Origin: Euzebyella saccharophila | Lineage (GTDB): Bacteria; Bacteroidota; Bacteroidia; Flavobacteriales; Flavobacteriaceae | Direction of reading: 5' to 3' | Length of the DNA: 64,000 bases | Assembly: GCF_014855495.1 (NCBI RefSeq) | Contig: NZ_JACYFJ010000002.1 | Location: forward strand, 930,001 to 994,000 | Part shown: positions 35,574-46,200 of the stretch, piece by piece | Layout of the letters: each line of letters opens with the position of its first letter | Position numbering within the stretch: position 1 is the first letter of the stretch | The notes under the pieces: generated by a model | The model's database searches: none | The model's input: only the letters and a program-made list of their open reading frames with translations | What the model was told of the DNA's origin: nothing | Translations under genes and position numbers: made by a program

Positions 35574-35595
35574 TATTTAAGCAAATACTTAAATA
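35574..35595. promoter_or_regulatory. ArsR-type operator dyad
   Basis: TATTTAAG and CTTAAATA form perfect 8-base arms around the 6 bases caaata, 35 bases upstream of the repressor start. Size and AT-rich arms fit operators of ArsR/SmtB proteins. Confidence 0.65.
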
Positions 35596-35640
35596 TATTC
35601 AATGTCATAATCCCCTTTCGATTAAAAGGGGTACTAAAGA

Positions 35641-38600
35641 CTATTTATTTCTTGAAACCATCAATTGATAAACACAAGGAATCACAATCAAATTCAAAAT
35701 AGTAGCAGATAACAAACCACCCAAAATGACCACCGCCATTGGGCTTTGTATTTCACTTCCCGGTTCGCCACCTTTTAAAGCCAATGGTATCAATGCCAGA
35801 CCTGTGGTAAAGGCAGTCATTAAGATGGGATTCAATCTATCCAAAGCTCCGGTTTTAATCAACTGAAACCCTTGTTTGCCATCCTTTCTTAAATCTTCAT
35901 ATCGTGATACCAATAAAATACCGTTACGAGTAGCAATTCCGAAAAGGCTGATAAAACCAATGGTTGCTGCAATGCTTATGATTCCCGATGTAAAATAGAC
36001 GATCAAGATACCACCAATTAAAGCCAAAGGCAGATTTATCAACACTACGAATGCCAGTTTTACATCCTTGAATTCATAATAGAGTAACAGAAAAATAATC
36101 ACTATGGCAATGATGGCAGTTATCAAAAGTAACTGCGAGGCCTTGGACTCACTCTCAAACTGTCCACCATATTGTACTCGATAGCCTTCTGGCATATTCA
36201 CATTACTGGAAACCACTTCTTGTATTTCCTCCACGGCACTCCTCAAATCCCTGCCCTGAACATTGGCAGCGACAACGATTTTACGTTGTACATCTTCTCG
36301 ATTAATCGTATTTGGACTACTCACGGATTGAACGGTTGCCAATTCGCCCAAAGTGGTCTGACCTTCATTCGGCAAACTGATTGAAGTATTCCCGATGGTT
36401 TCAATATTATCCCGAAACGGTTTTTCGTATCGAACCACCAAATCAAAATACTGTTGCCCTTCATAAATCTCGCCAGCCTCTTCGCCTGCAAAAGCAATAT
36501 CCACTTGTTCCATTAAATTGCCGACGGTCATTCCATAGGCCGAAAGGATTTGACGTTTGGGCTTGATGCGTATTTGCGGTACTTCAATTTGTTGGTCAAC
36601 CGCAACATCTGCCAATCCATCAATTTCCTTGATGTTCTGTTCCACGCTTTTACCAACTTCAAACAAACGTTGTAAGTCTGAACCGAATATTTTTATGGCA
36701 ATGTTGGCACGTGTCCCCGAAAGCATATGGTCGATACGGTGTGCGATGGGCTGTCCCAATGTAATATTGACACCAGGTGCGATGCTCAATTTATTCCGGA
36801 CTTCCTCAAAAAATTCTTCCTTGGTTTTATCTTCGAGAACAAAAGGAACATCAATTTCCGAAGCATTAACGCCTTGTGCGTGTTCGTCCAGTTCGGCACG
36901 ACCTTGTCTTCGTGTTACCACTTCCACCTCGGGCATATCCAGTAATAGGGTCTCTATCAGCTTACCTGTCTTATTGCTTTCTTCCAAAGACATTCCCGGT
37001 GGACCGACCACACTAATTACCAAAGAACCTTCATTAAATTCCGGCAGAAAACTTCTTCCCAATTGCGTTACGACCAAAAGGCTTAATACAAATGCAATGA
37101 CAGTTACGCCTATAATCGATTTGGGTATTTTTGTCGCACGTTCCAAAAGGTTACCATAATGCTCCTGTAACCAACGTTCCACACGGGTTCCTTCGGATTG
37201 TTTCTTCAACAATTTTTCATTGTTCAATAAATAGGAACATAAAATTGGGGTTACGGTTACGGCAACAATCAACGAGGTCAATACTGACGTCACAAATGCG
37301 ATTCCCAGCGGCTGTAATAAACGACCTTCCATTCCGCTTAAAAAGAATAAGGGGACAAATGAAACGATGATGATAAGCGTTGCAATAATGATGGAGCTTC
37401 GTATTTCCACGGAAGCATCTCGCACAACCGTAATTGTCGATTCCCGTTCTGCTTTTGGTTTTCTGATATTTTCGCGAAGGCGTTTATAGACGTTTTCCAC
37501 ATCAATAATGGCATCGTCCACCAATGCACCAATCGCAATGGCCATACCACCTAAACTCATCGTATTAATGGTGTAGCCCAACCACTTTAAAATGATGATG
37601 GACACTAATAATGAAATAGGAATTGCCAATAAGGAAATTAAGGTCGTTCTCCAATTCATTAAAAAGATGAAGAGGATAATCATTACAAAAAAAGCACCTT
37701 CTAAAAGGGTCATATTTAGATTGCTAATGGAAGCATCAATAAAATCGGACTGTCTAAAGATTTGACTTTTAATATTGACACCTTTTGGCAAGGTTTTTTC
37801 CAAATCGGCAATGGCTTCATCCAATCGGTCTGTCAGTTCTAACGTGTTGACATCGGGTTGTTTTGAAATGGTCAGAATTACTGCTGGATTTGCATTCAAT
37901 GAACCATCTCCAATTTTATCGGCAGCACCTATTTGAACCGTTGCCACATCTTTTATTTTGATGGTTTGACCATTCACTTCCTTGAGAACAGCCTCCTGTA
38001 AATCCTCAATTGCATAAGCTCTACCACTACCTTTTATGATGTATTGATTACCGTATTGATTAACAATACCGCCCGGTGCATTTTGGTTTGCTTCCTTAAC
38101 GTATTCTACCAATTCGGAAAGGCTCACATTGTAATGCTTCATCTTTTCAGGATTGGCAAATACTTGGTATTGTTTGTAATCGCCACCTATGACCACTACA
38201 TTGGCTATGCCGCCAATCGCTTTTATGCGTGGGCGAATTGTCCAATCCGATAAGGTTCTTAATTCCATTGGCGAAAGACTATCGGACGTTACGCCTAACA
38301 ACATTATTTCGCCCATAATGGACGAAATAGGTGCCATCGTGGGTGCGCCAATTCCTTCGGGCAAATTTTCCCTTACCATAGGGATACGTTCACTTACAAT
38401 TTGGCGTGCTCTATAAATATCGGTTCCCCATTCAAATTCTACCCAAACAATGGAAACTCCTGCTGCTGATGACGAACGGATTCGTCTCACATTTGGCGAA
38501 CCGTTTAAGGCTGTTTCCAATTGATAGGTTACTAATTTTTCTACTTCTTCAGATTCCATTCCGTGCGCTTCGGTAAGAATTGTTACCGTTGGTGCCGTAA

Positions 38601-38724
38601 GGTCTGGGAATACATCGACGTTCATAGTACGTGCATAGTAAATGCCCAAAACGCTCAATGCAACCGCTCCCAATAGAATGAGCAGTCTGTTTTGAAGTGA
38701 AATTGATAATATTTTGTTTAACAT
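35641..38724 (-). CDS. Heavy-metal efflux RND pump (CusA/CzcA family)
   Basis: A 1027-residue inner-membrane RND pump with the usual twelve membrane segments and two large periplasmic domains. The transmembrane motif GALVDDAIIDVENVYKRLR near residue 400 marks the heavy-metal branch (CusA/CzcA). It expels metal from periplasm or cytoplasm through the adaptor at 38737 and the TolC-type channel at 40570, using the proton gradient. Last gene of the efflux row, 12 bases after the adaptor. I cannot tell Cu/Ag from Zn/Cd/Co by eye; the DUF3347 and His-rich neighbours favour Cu or Ag. The pump and adaptor genes look richer in A and T than the channel gene upstream. Confidence 0.92.
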   Translation of the reverse strand: MLNKILSISLQNRLLILLGAVALSVLGIYYARTMNVDVFPDLTAPTVTILTEAHGMESEEVEKLVTYQLETALNGSPNVRRIRSSSAAGVSIVWVEFEWGTDIYRARQIVSERIPMVRENLPEGIGAPTMAPISSIMGEIMLLGVTSDSLSPMELRTLSDWTIRPRIKAIGGIANVVVIGGDYKQYQVFANPEKMKHYNVSLSELVEYVKEANQNAPGGIVNQYGNQYIIKGSGRAYAIEDLQEAVLKEVNGQTIKIKDVATVQIGAADKIGDGSLNANPAVILTISKQPDVNTLELTDRLDEAIADLEKTLPKGVNIKSQIFRQSDFIDASISNLNMTLLEGAFFVMIILFIFLMNWRTTLISLLAIPISLLVSIIILKWLGYTINTMSLGGMAIAIGALVDDAIIDVENVYKRLRENIRKPKAERESTITVVRDASVEIRSSIIIATLIIIVSFVPLFFLSGMEGRLLQPLGIAFVTSVLTSLIVAVTVTPILCSYLLNNEKLLKKQSEGTRVERWLQEHYGNLLERATKIPKSIIGVTVIAFVLSLLVVTQLGRSFLPEFNEGSLVISVVGPPGMSLEESNKTGKLIETLLLDMPEVEVVTRRQGRAELDEHAQGVNASEIDVPFVLEDKTKEEFFEEVRNKLSIAPGVNITLGQPIAHRIDHMLSGTRANIAIKIFGSDLQRLFEVGKSVEQNIKEIDGLADVAVDQQIEVPQIRIKPKRQILSAYGMTVGNLMEQVDIAFAGEEAGEIYEGQQYFDLVVRYEKPFRDNIETIGNTSISLPNEGQTTLGELATVQSVSSPNTINREDVQRKIVVAANVQGRDLRSAVEEIQEVVSSNVNMPEGYRVQYGGQFESESKASQLLLITAIIAIVIIFLLLYYEFKDVKLAFVVLINLPLALIGGILIVYFTSGIISIAATIGFISLFGIATRNGILLVSRYEDLRKDGKQGFQLIKTGALDRLNPILMTAFTTGLALIPLALKGGEPGSEIQSPMAVVILGGLLSATILNLIVIPCVYQLMVSRNK

Positions 38725-38736
38725 TTCTCTTCGCTT

Positions 38737-40239
38737 TTAATGTTCGTGACCGTGTGCAGGTGTTGAACCAGACATTGAAGCCATTTTAACTTGATATGCT
38801 CCTGTGGTTACCACCACTTCGCCAACTTTTAAGCCTTGAATAATTTCTACATTCTCGCCATTACGTTTTCCTATTTTCACGGGCCGCCTTTCAAAACTTT
38901 CGCCCGAACGTTGCACGATAACAGAATAGCTTCCATAATCTTCCAATAAGGCATTCACAGGAATCATAGTATTTTGGGTCGCATTTCCCATTGCAATTTG
39001 CACGGGCGTTAAACTTCCCTCTGGCATATCGACCTCTGCATTTACTTGCGCAAAAACTGAAATCAACGGGTTTTCACGTTCTACATTTTTACCAATGGAA
39101 AGAATTTTACCATCTGCTTCGGTTACACTTTTCCATTGCCCATCTTTAGTTTGATACCAAATGCCCTGTACGTTCTCCATTGTTAGTCCGTAGTTGGGTG
39201 CTAATTGTGCATTTAAAACTTTGGATTGATGCGTTCCAATATTTACAAGTGCCACGCCTTGTTCTACGTAATCGCCATTGGAAACCGTTATGGATTTGAT
39301 AAAGCCATCAAAAGGCGCTCGAATTTGTTTGCTGCCTCCAGAAACGCCCGATACCAATGATTGATAGTTGGCTTTGGCAATCTCAAAATTGCTGGCTACT
39401 TTCTCGAACTCAGATTTAGGGACAATCTTGGATTCGTAGAGCTCTTTCTTTCGGTCGTATTCAGATTTGGCCTGTTGGAATTTCGCTTTCGCGGAAGCAA
39501 TATCCGTACTCAAATTGTTGGAAGCTAAGCCTTGACTGTTCAAACTCATTAAGAGCTCGCCTTTCTTAACCGCTGTACCTTCCGTAAGATTGCTTACTTT
39601 GAAGTCAACTACACCATTGGACTTTGCTGCCAAGGACTTTACAGAACCGGGCGAGGGCATCCAAACTCCGGAGGTGTTGATGACATCATAAATTTTACCT
39701 GAAACCACGGGCGACGTTTGAAAATCGATTTTCCAAGCCTGTTCCTTTAAGAACGAAATGCTCCCATCATCTTCGGCAGTACCCAAAGCTTTTATGGCTT
39801 CGTCTGCATTGGCATATACCGTAACATCATCAATCGTTATTTTATCTGAATAGTCTGGCGTTTTCAGTTCAAAAACCAATTGATACTTACCAGCTTCTTT
39901 AGGTTGGATGGCAGACGAAAATATGCCTGGGGATGAAGGTGTTTCTGCCGTATTGCGAATGCCTCTATCATCCTTAATCAAACTGACCGTAACCGAACCT
40001 TTCCGAACGGGTTGGTGCTTGTCCAACACCGTAAAATGGGCTGCAAACTTGCTCGGATTTCCTACTATCAAAGCAGGATACTCTACAAACAGTTCGGTCT
40101 GATCCGTCCAAAGGGTATGTGATAGGCGTGGAATTTCTTCTCCCACGTGACTACCATCTTCATTGTGGGCGTGCGCATCTTCTGCCTTGTTGTTACAGGA
40201 CATTGCCAAAAAGGCGAACGCTATGAGTATATATTTCAT
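38737..40239 (-). CDS. RND efflux adaptor lipoprotein (CusB-like)
   Basis: A 500-residue membrane-fusion lipoprotein: signal ending AMSC, a His-rich AHAHNEDGSH segment directly after, an extra beta-sandwich N-domain at about residues 40-150, then the barrel-hairpin-lipoyl layout (coiled hairpin LSTDIASAKAKFQQAKSEYD..., FDGFIKSITVSNGDYVEQG). The last residues are AHGHEH. The His clusters at both ends should catch metal ions in the periplasm. It connects the pump at 35641 with the outer channel. Confidence 0.9.
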   Translation of the reverse strand: MKYILIAFAFLAMSCNNKAEDAHAHNEDGSHVGEEIPRLSHTLWTDQTELFVEYPALIVGNPSKFAAHFTVLDKHQPVRKGSVTVSLIKDDRGIRNTAETPSSPGIFSSAIQPKEAGKYQLVFELKTPDYSDKITIDDVTVYANADEAIKALGTAEDDGSISFLKEQAWKIDFQTSPVVSGKIYDVINTSGVWMPSPGSVKSLAAKSNGVVDFKVSNLTEGTAVKKGELLMSLNSQGLASNNLSTDIASAKAKFQQAKSEYDRKKELYESKIVPKSEFEKVASNFEIAKANYQSLVSGVSGGSKQIRAPFDGFIKSITVSNGDYVEQGVALVNIGTHQSKVLNAQLAPNYGLTMENVQGIWYQTKDGQWKSVTEADGKILSIGKNVERENPLISVFAQVNAEVDMPEGSLTPVQIAMGNATQNTMIPVNALLEDYGSYSVIVQRSGESFERRPVKIGKRNGENVEIIQGLKVGEVVVTTGAYQVKMASMSGSTPAHGHEH

Positions 40240-40259
40240 CTTTTTCTGTTCTTAGGGAT

Positions 40260-40550
40260 TTAGTGGTCGTGGTGTTGGGAACCATCCTCGTGTTCGTGGG
40301 TCTCGGAACCGTCGTCATTCGAATGGCTTCCGTCCGGACCGTGTTCTTTTGTCTTTATTGCCATAGAATCTTTTCCTACCTGAAATTCTTCCTGTTCCGG
40401 GGTTTCGGCGTCCATATGGTTTCCGTCGGCATCGTGTTCGTGCCCATGCTCTTCTGTGGACTCCTCTTTTTTGGAGGGTGTTTCCCGGCACGATGCCATC
40501 AGAAATGTGAATGCGAGCGTTATTGCGAATATTGATTTTGAAATTCTCAT
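40260..40550 (-). CDS. His/Asp/Glu-rich small lipoprotein
   Basis: A 96-residue lipoprotein with signal ending LMASC. The mature part has 14 His and many Asp and Glu in repeats such as HGHEHDADGNH, HGPDGSH and HEHEDGSQHHDH. This low-complexity composition fits a periplasmic metal sponge or chaperone for the pump set, and it lies between the adaptor and the channel gene. It is too short and simple for a family call. Confidence 0.75.
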   Translation of the reverse strand: MRISKSIFAITLAFTFLMASCRETPSKKEESTEEHGHEHDADGNHMDAETPEQEEFQVGKDSMAIKTKEHGPDGSHSNDDGSETHEHEDGSQHHDH

Positions 40551-40569
40551 TTGTTTATATTTTAATGAT

Positions 40570-41754
40570 TTATAGTTGATGTTTTAAAAGTTCCGCCTTG
40601 AGCTGGTAAAGTTCCTTTTCCATCTGGAGCATGGTATCAAGGGCATCCCTATAAAACCGGAGCTCTACATAATAGTCCATAAACGAGAGTTCGCCCAGTT
40701 GAAATGCCTTGAACAAAAGGGATTCGCTATCCAGCGATTCCATGGTTTTCCGGTATTCCCGATACTTTTTAAGTAAAAGCTGATACCGGTTGTACTGTTC
40801 CCGAAAACCGGCGTAAAGTGTTGCCGTAACGGCCTCTGTTTGCGACTTTCGATACTCATAACCGGTTTTGGCGGCCTTTACCTTGTTCCTGCTGTTCCAT
40901 AAGGGTATGGAAACGCCCCCGTAAAACCCCGAAAAATTATTGCCGCTGACCCCTTGGTAGTTGTATCCGGCGGTAAGATCCGGCAGTACCTTGTTACGTT
41001 CCAATGTTATCTTTTGTCTGGAAACGGATTCGTTGATGCCAAGCTTCCGCAATTCGGGGTCTTGGGCCATTTTGGCCTGCCAGAGCGTTTCAAGGCTTTC
41101 GACCTCGATATCTTCCTGTAGACCGATAGCGTCCGGATCGATGGGTTCGCCGCCGTTCAGTTTTTCCAAAAGGATAAGGGCGTTCCGGATCTCGATCTCT
41201 GTTTGCTCCACGACGAACTGTTCCTGAATCCAAGCAATCTTGGCCTTGTTCAGGTCAAGGATGCCGACCTGCTCTTTTTTGAAAAGCTCCCGGATCTGAT
41301 CGTACCCCCTTTTGCTCTGTTCGCGCCTTGTGCGTTCCAACTCCTTTTGCTTTTGCAGGGTCGTAAAGTCCACTAAAAGTTTATTGGCCTTCAAGAGCAC
41401 ATCCTGTCGTCGTCTGTCATATTCGGTTTCCAGTTCCTGAGCCTGCTGATCGTTCCATTTCCCCCTTGCCGCATAAACGGTCGGGAATTCAAAGGATTGG
41501 GAAATTTGGTACTCTGAATATTCCACCCCGCTGTTGTCGCCATGGGGCAGATAGAACGCGGAAAGCTGCGGGTCGGGCAGATTGTTGCCGCTCCTGTTCT
41601 CCAGTTGCCGACTTTCTATAAAGGCACGATAGGCCTTGAGTTCGGCATTGTTTTGTGCTATGCCGTCAAGTAGTTCGCCCGTGGTATCGGTTTGAGCAAA
41701 ACCACCAACGGAGCACAGGCATCCGCATAGTGCGGACGCAAGAAATTTGTACAT
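40570..41754 (-). CDS. TolC-family outer-membrane channel (CusC-like)
   Basis: A 394-residue outer-membrane efflux protein counted from MYKFLASALC (an ATG seven codons earlier is possible). Signal peptide ends GGFAQ. The mature part has the long helical repeats of TolC (ELLDGIAQNNAELKAYRAFIES, later QAKMAQDPELRKLGINES) with a short strand pair YNYQGVSGNNFSGFYGGVSIPLW. It provides the exit duct of the RND pump at 35641. Confidence 0.88.
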   Translation of the reverse strand: MYKFLASALCGCLCSVGGFAQTDTTGELLDGIAQNNAELKAYRAFIESRQLENRSGNNLPDPQLSAFYLPHGDNSGVEYSEYQISQSFEFPTVYAARGKWNDQQAQELETEYDRRRQDVLLKANKLLVDFTTLQKQKELERTRREQSKRGYDQIRELFKKEQVGILDLNKAKIAWIQEQFVVEQTEIEIRNALILLEKLNGGEPIDPDAIGLQEDIEVESLETLWQAKMAQDPELRKLGINESVSRQKITLERNKVLPDLTAGYNYQGVSGNNFSGFYGGVSIPLWNSRNKVKAAKTGYEYRKSQTEAVTATLYAGFREQYNRYQLLLKKYREYRKTMESLDSESLLFKAFQLGELSFMDYYVELRFYRDALDTMLQMEKELYQLKAELLKHQL

Positions 41755-41834
41755 GGTCTGTGATTTTAGGTTCAACCTGAATTATAAATGGAACACTGCC
41801 GTCTATTTGGTATAGCGGTTGCTGTCCGTTCGGT

Positions 41835-42284
41835 TTAACCTAAACTGGGAGGGCCCCGCAGATCGGGGTTAGAAAGATAGGGATTGAAATAGGTGTTGGG
41901 GGGATGGTATAGAGGCCGTTCGCCGTTTTGCCCATCATCGATTAAAAAGGGTCGTCGAACCTCGCTGGCACTTTTTACAACGTCCTTGTCCACTAGGGTC
42001 TGCTGCTCTACCGTGTTCCTTTTAAGTACGACGATATCGCTGGATACGGTCGAATGCACGTGCATACCCATAAGGAACCCGAAGAAACCAAAAGGGGATT
42101 CTTCATCTTCATCGGAACTATCATCATGATGATGGTGTTCCCCGGTATGTGCGAAATCCGAATGGGAATGCGAGTTCTCGTGCTGATGGTGCACGTGTGG
42201 AAAAGCTTGATGCAGCATCATTAGGCTGAAAATGCCTAAGAAAAAATACGCCGATATTTTGTTTGCTTTTTGCATCGATTGCAA
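41835..42284 (-). CDS. His-rich membrane-anchored protein
   Basis: A 149-residue protein: a hydrophobic segment at about residues 10-27, then a His-rich run (HVHHQHENSHSHSDF, GEHHHHDDSSDEDEE), then a further hydrophobic patch and a conserved-looking tail (PPNTYFNPYLSN). The tail motif and position ahead of a TolC-type gene fit a periplasmic metal-binding helper of the pump. It would be the first gene of the row, 80 bases before the channel gene. Start could also be the ATG at 42275. Confidence 0.65.
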   Translation of the reverse strand: MQSMQKANKISAYFFLGIFSLMMLHQAFPHVHHQHENSHSHSDFAHTGEHHHHDDSSDEDEESPFGFFGFLMGMHVHSTVSSDIVVLKRNTVEQQTLVDKDVVKSASEVRRPFLIDDGQNGERPLYHPPNTYFNPYLSNPDLRGPPSLG

Positions 42285-42439
42285 AGCTAATGAAAATTAA
42301 TTATCTATGATTTTTAAGATTTGGTTTCATACCGAAACCGAATACGAGCTGATGCCACTCTTCTTTTTTTGTCAGCAATTGGGGCAGGTTATAGGAAAAA
42401 TGAATGTTACTTCCATTCTAATTATTCCCCATTTTTTTA

Positions 42440-43024
42440 GCCTGTGCTGTTTATCACTTTCCGAATGACGGCCAAATCGGTTTTGGTTTTATCGTATTCG
42501 ACTAGGATATTCGCACTTTCGAACTTGCCTTGACCGATAATATGCCATCCAATTTGTTGATCTTGCTCTTTACATGGACTTCACACCCTGTGCAGGTCAT
42601 TCCCTCCACATCAATTGTGTGCTGAACCATATTGGATTTCGAGGTATGGACTATATCCTTAATTGGGCAGTGCATAGAATATATTTGCACAACAAGGGAA
42701 TGTAAGCATCAGTCCTGCAAATGCCGTAACCATGATTAAATAGCTTTTGGATCGCCAGATAGATGTTTTCGCGCCATCTTTACAGGCACAGTCAATGTCC
42801 TCCTGTGTTTACGGTATTATTTTCTATTATTAGGCAAAGACTAAAAAAAGGAATGTTATGCCGATTAGATTAGGTCGAAAAGGTTCCATCCCAGAAAAAG
42901 TGTACGCAATACCACTTGTTTAGGCTACCAATGCCAAAACCGGGGTTTTACGACATTTTGATGCAGCTATAGCCATCAATACTCCTGCATAGGTGGCCTT
43001 GTTCGAAGGTTTCCCTGTTTTCAC
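42440..43024 (-). pseudogene. Decayed merTP copy
   Basis: The minus strand here follows merTP at 34555-35166 from end to end. It would start with GTG in place of ATG (43022-43024), reads KTGKPSNKATYAG where merTP has ETGKTSNKVAYAG, then KCRKTP for ICCITP, then a stop after LALVA. Further frame breaks follow. Only the MerP part survives as an open frame of 62 codons (42502-42690) with GMTCTGCEVHV and NKLDGILSVKAS. So the transport part is dead. The rest of the 940 bases before 43227 holds no other gene. It marks an older mercury cluster. Confidence 0.85.
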
Positions 43025-43170
43025 GAGTATCGTTAGTTTGAAATCCTCTTATAAACCGATATGAATTATTCAGGCTTCGCCCTTTTAAGAACAATATTGT
43101 ACTTAATCGACAATCGGTTCGATTATATCGAAAACCGGTAGGGTCTTTACCCATAAACATGTTATTTACA

Positions 43171-43178
43171 TATCTTTG
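43171..43178 (+). promoter_or_regulatory. -7 element before the large secreted protein
   Basis: TATCTTTG matches TAnnTTTG, 48 bases before the start at 43227. No good TTTG is visible at the -33 position. Confidence 0.35.
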
Positions 43179-43226
43179 CCTTCGAGAAATTCTTGACCGA
43201 CGAACTGGTTATAAGCACTTTGGAAA

Positions 43227-46200
43227 ATGAAAAAAACATACCCCTCCTATTTTTATACTTTGTTTCTGTCGTTCTGGTTTCTGACCGGGGCACCTTTCCA
43301 GATGAAAGCGCAACTGCCCGATGATTTTGTCAAGGTCGAGCTGGTCACCGGTCTGGAAAATGCCACGAGTTTTAAGTTCCTGCCCGACGGGCGTATTGTA
43401 TTGCTCGATCGCTACGGTGAGATTTTGATATATAAACCCGATACGCAGGTCACGGTTTCCGCGGGGCAGCTTCCCGTTTTCCATGAGCTGGAAGACGGCC
43501 TTGTCGGTGTGGCCGTCGACCCCGATTTCGAGAACAACCAGAAAATCTACCTCCACTACTCACCGGTGGACTTTATAGGGAACCGCGTATCTCGTTTTAC
43601 CCTTAACGGCGATACGGTAGATTTCAGTTCCGAGGAGATTTTGTTGCAATGGGAGACCACCCGAACGGCCCTATACCACTCGGGAGGCGACATGGAGTTC
43701 GATTCCGAGGGCAACCTGTACATCGCTACGGGTGACAACAATACCTATCCCAACCTGTTTTCGCCCTTGGACGAAGAAAGACTCGACTACAGTGCGGAGA
43801 AGAGCTCTTCGAACACCAACGACTTGCGGGGTAAGATTTTGCGTATCAGACCGGGTCAAGGTGCTAACTATACCGTTCCACCGGGCAACCTGTTCCAAAA
43901 TTCCGACCAGGGCCGACCCGAAATCTATGTCATGGGAGCCCGTAATCCCTACCGTATCCATGTCGACCGCCAGAACAGCGACTGGCTCTTTTGGGCGGAA
44001 GTAGGTCCCGACGCGAACGCCCCGACCGAACTCGGCCCCGAAGGCCTCGACGAAATCAATTTGACCAAGGGTCCAGGTAACTATGGGTGGCCCTACTTTT
44101 CGGGCGAGGACAATGATCCGTATCTCATCACCTATGCCGACGACCCCTACTACAACGACCCCAACGCCCCGGTCAATATATCTACCTGGAATACCGGTGC
44201 CACGGAGCTTCCTCCCGCGCAACCCGCGTGGCTAGAAAAGTTCCACAAATGTTACCTGGCCGGTTTTCGGTACAAGTATGATCCCGGCCTGACCGACGAA
44301 CAGCGGCTTCCGCAGGAACTGGACGGACTTTTCTTTTATTATGACTTTAATACGAGTCGGGTCTGGGCCGTGGAGATGGATGCGGAGGGCAACATCGTTT
44401 CCGATGATCGGTTCGCCGAATCGGTGCTACCCGGTAGTGGGAACAATGCCGACGGATATATGGACATCGATGTCGGCCCCGACGGTAAGATGTACATCCT
44501 GGCCTATGGTGCGGGCTGTTGCCCCGATAACGTGGGATCTGGTAAGCTCATCCGGGTAGATTATACCGGTATTACCACAAATTCCCCGCCGAACGTCGTC
44601 TTGGAAACGGACGTGACCAATGGCCCGCTCCCCCTTACTGTAAACTTTACAGGCGACGCAACCACGGATCCAAACGGTGATACTCCATTGAACTACGCAT
44701 GGGATTTTGAAGTAGACGGTACGGTCGATGCTACGACCGCGAACGTTTCCCACACCTACACCGAAGCCGGCACCTATACCGCACAACTTAAGGTCGATGA
44801 CGGAAAAGGTGGCGTAGGCTCCAAGACCGTAACCATCTTCGCGGGCAATTCTACCGCAAACTTTGATTTTGCCTATCCGCCCGACGGCGGCCTCTTCGAT
44901 TGGAACGATGATTTCGAACTGAACCTGTCCGTGAACGACCCCAATGACGGGGCCATTGCCTGTGGGGAAGTCGATGTGGTACCCTCCTTGGGCCACCTGA
45001 ACCATTTTCACGACGGCCCGACGACCGATGCCTGTACGAACGGACTGACCATCGACGATACGGACCATAATATAGATGGCGAACAGGATATTTTTTTCGT
45101 GCTGGGGGCCAGCTACCAAGATGCCGGGGGGCTTACCTCCAGGGATCAGATACGCCTGCATCCCAAGCGTAAGGAAGCCGAGTTCTTCGATACCCAGAAC
45201 GGCACGGAAACCATCAACAATACGGCCCAATTGGACGGTGGCAGTAGTGCCATAGAGGTCGATAACGAGGGCTATATTTCCTTTCAGGGCCGAAATCTCC
45301 TGAACATGAACGCCGTGAAGTACCTCGTCGCTTCCGAAAACGCCGGGGGCACCATCGAGTTCAGAACGGGCAGCCCCACCGGTAACCTGGTTGCGACCAC
45401 CACGGTTCCCGACACGGGCGGAAAGGACGAATGGGTAGAGATACAGAGCCCGATTACCGATCCCGGCGGAAAGAACGACCTGTTCTTTGTGTTCAAGGGC
45501 GGTTCGACGCAGGATATCTTTCGCTTGAACTACGTCGAGTTCCTTGGTAACGGGGTATCTATAGACAACTCGCCTCCAGAGGTTAGTAGCGTCAAACTGA
45601 ACGGCAATGACGAGGTTCGCGTCCGGTTCAATGAATACGTTGATATCAATACGGCGGGGTCTTCGGCCAACTATGCTATTGATAACGGGATAAGTGTAAG
45701 CTCGGCCACCCTGCTGTCCGACGGCAGAACGGTGGTTCTTAACACAACGGCCATGTCCACCTCCATCGATTACACGCTTACGGTCAGCAAGGTCGAGAAT
45801 ACCGGAGGACTACCTATACTTACGGATAGTTTCGCCTTCTCGGTCTTCGAGGAAACCCGTATTAATGCTGGTGGGGGAGATATCACGATTAATGGTGATA
45901 TTTTTATCGCCGATCAGTACAGTTCGGGCGGAGCGGTATATTCTGAAGAAGTGCCCATCGAGAATACCGCAGGGGATGCCCTCTACCAGACCGAGCGCTT
46001 TGCGACTGGCACGGGAGGTTTCGGATATGAGATTCCGGTAGGGATATCCGGCGAATACGATGTGCGACTTCATTTTGCCGAAATCTATTTCGGGGTGCCC
46101 GGTGGTGCGGAGGGAGGTCCTGGCTCGCGGGTCTTCAATGTGGTCATCGAAGGACAGGAGGTGCTGACGGATTTCGACATTTTGGCGGAAACCGAACCGG

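Noticed and set aside
43050-43140. Dyad around CGGTTCGAT / ATCGAAAACCGG before the large secreted protein
   Set aside because: Arms differ by a two-base bulge and it is not near the -7 element; too weak for an operator call.
44427-45230. 267-codon minus-strand frame opposite the large secreted protein
   Set aside because: Shadow of a GC-rich coding strand, no signal or domain.
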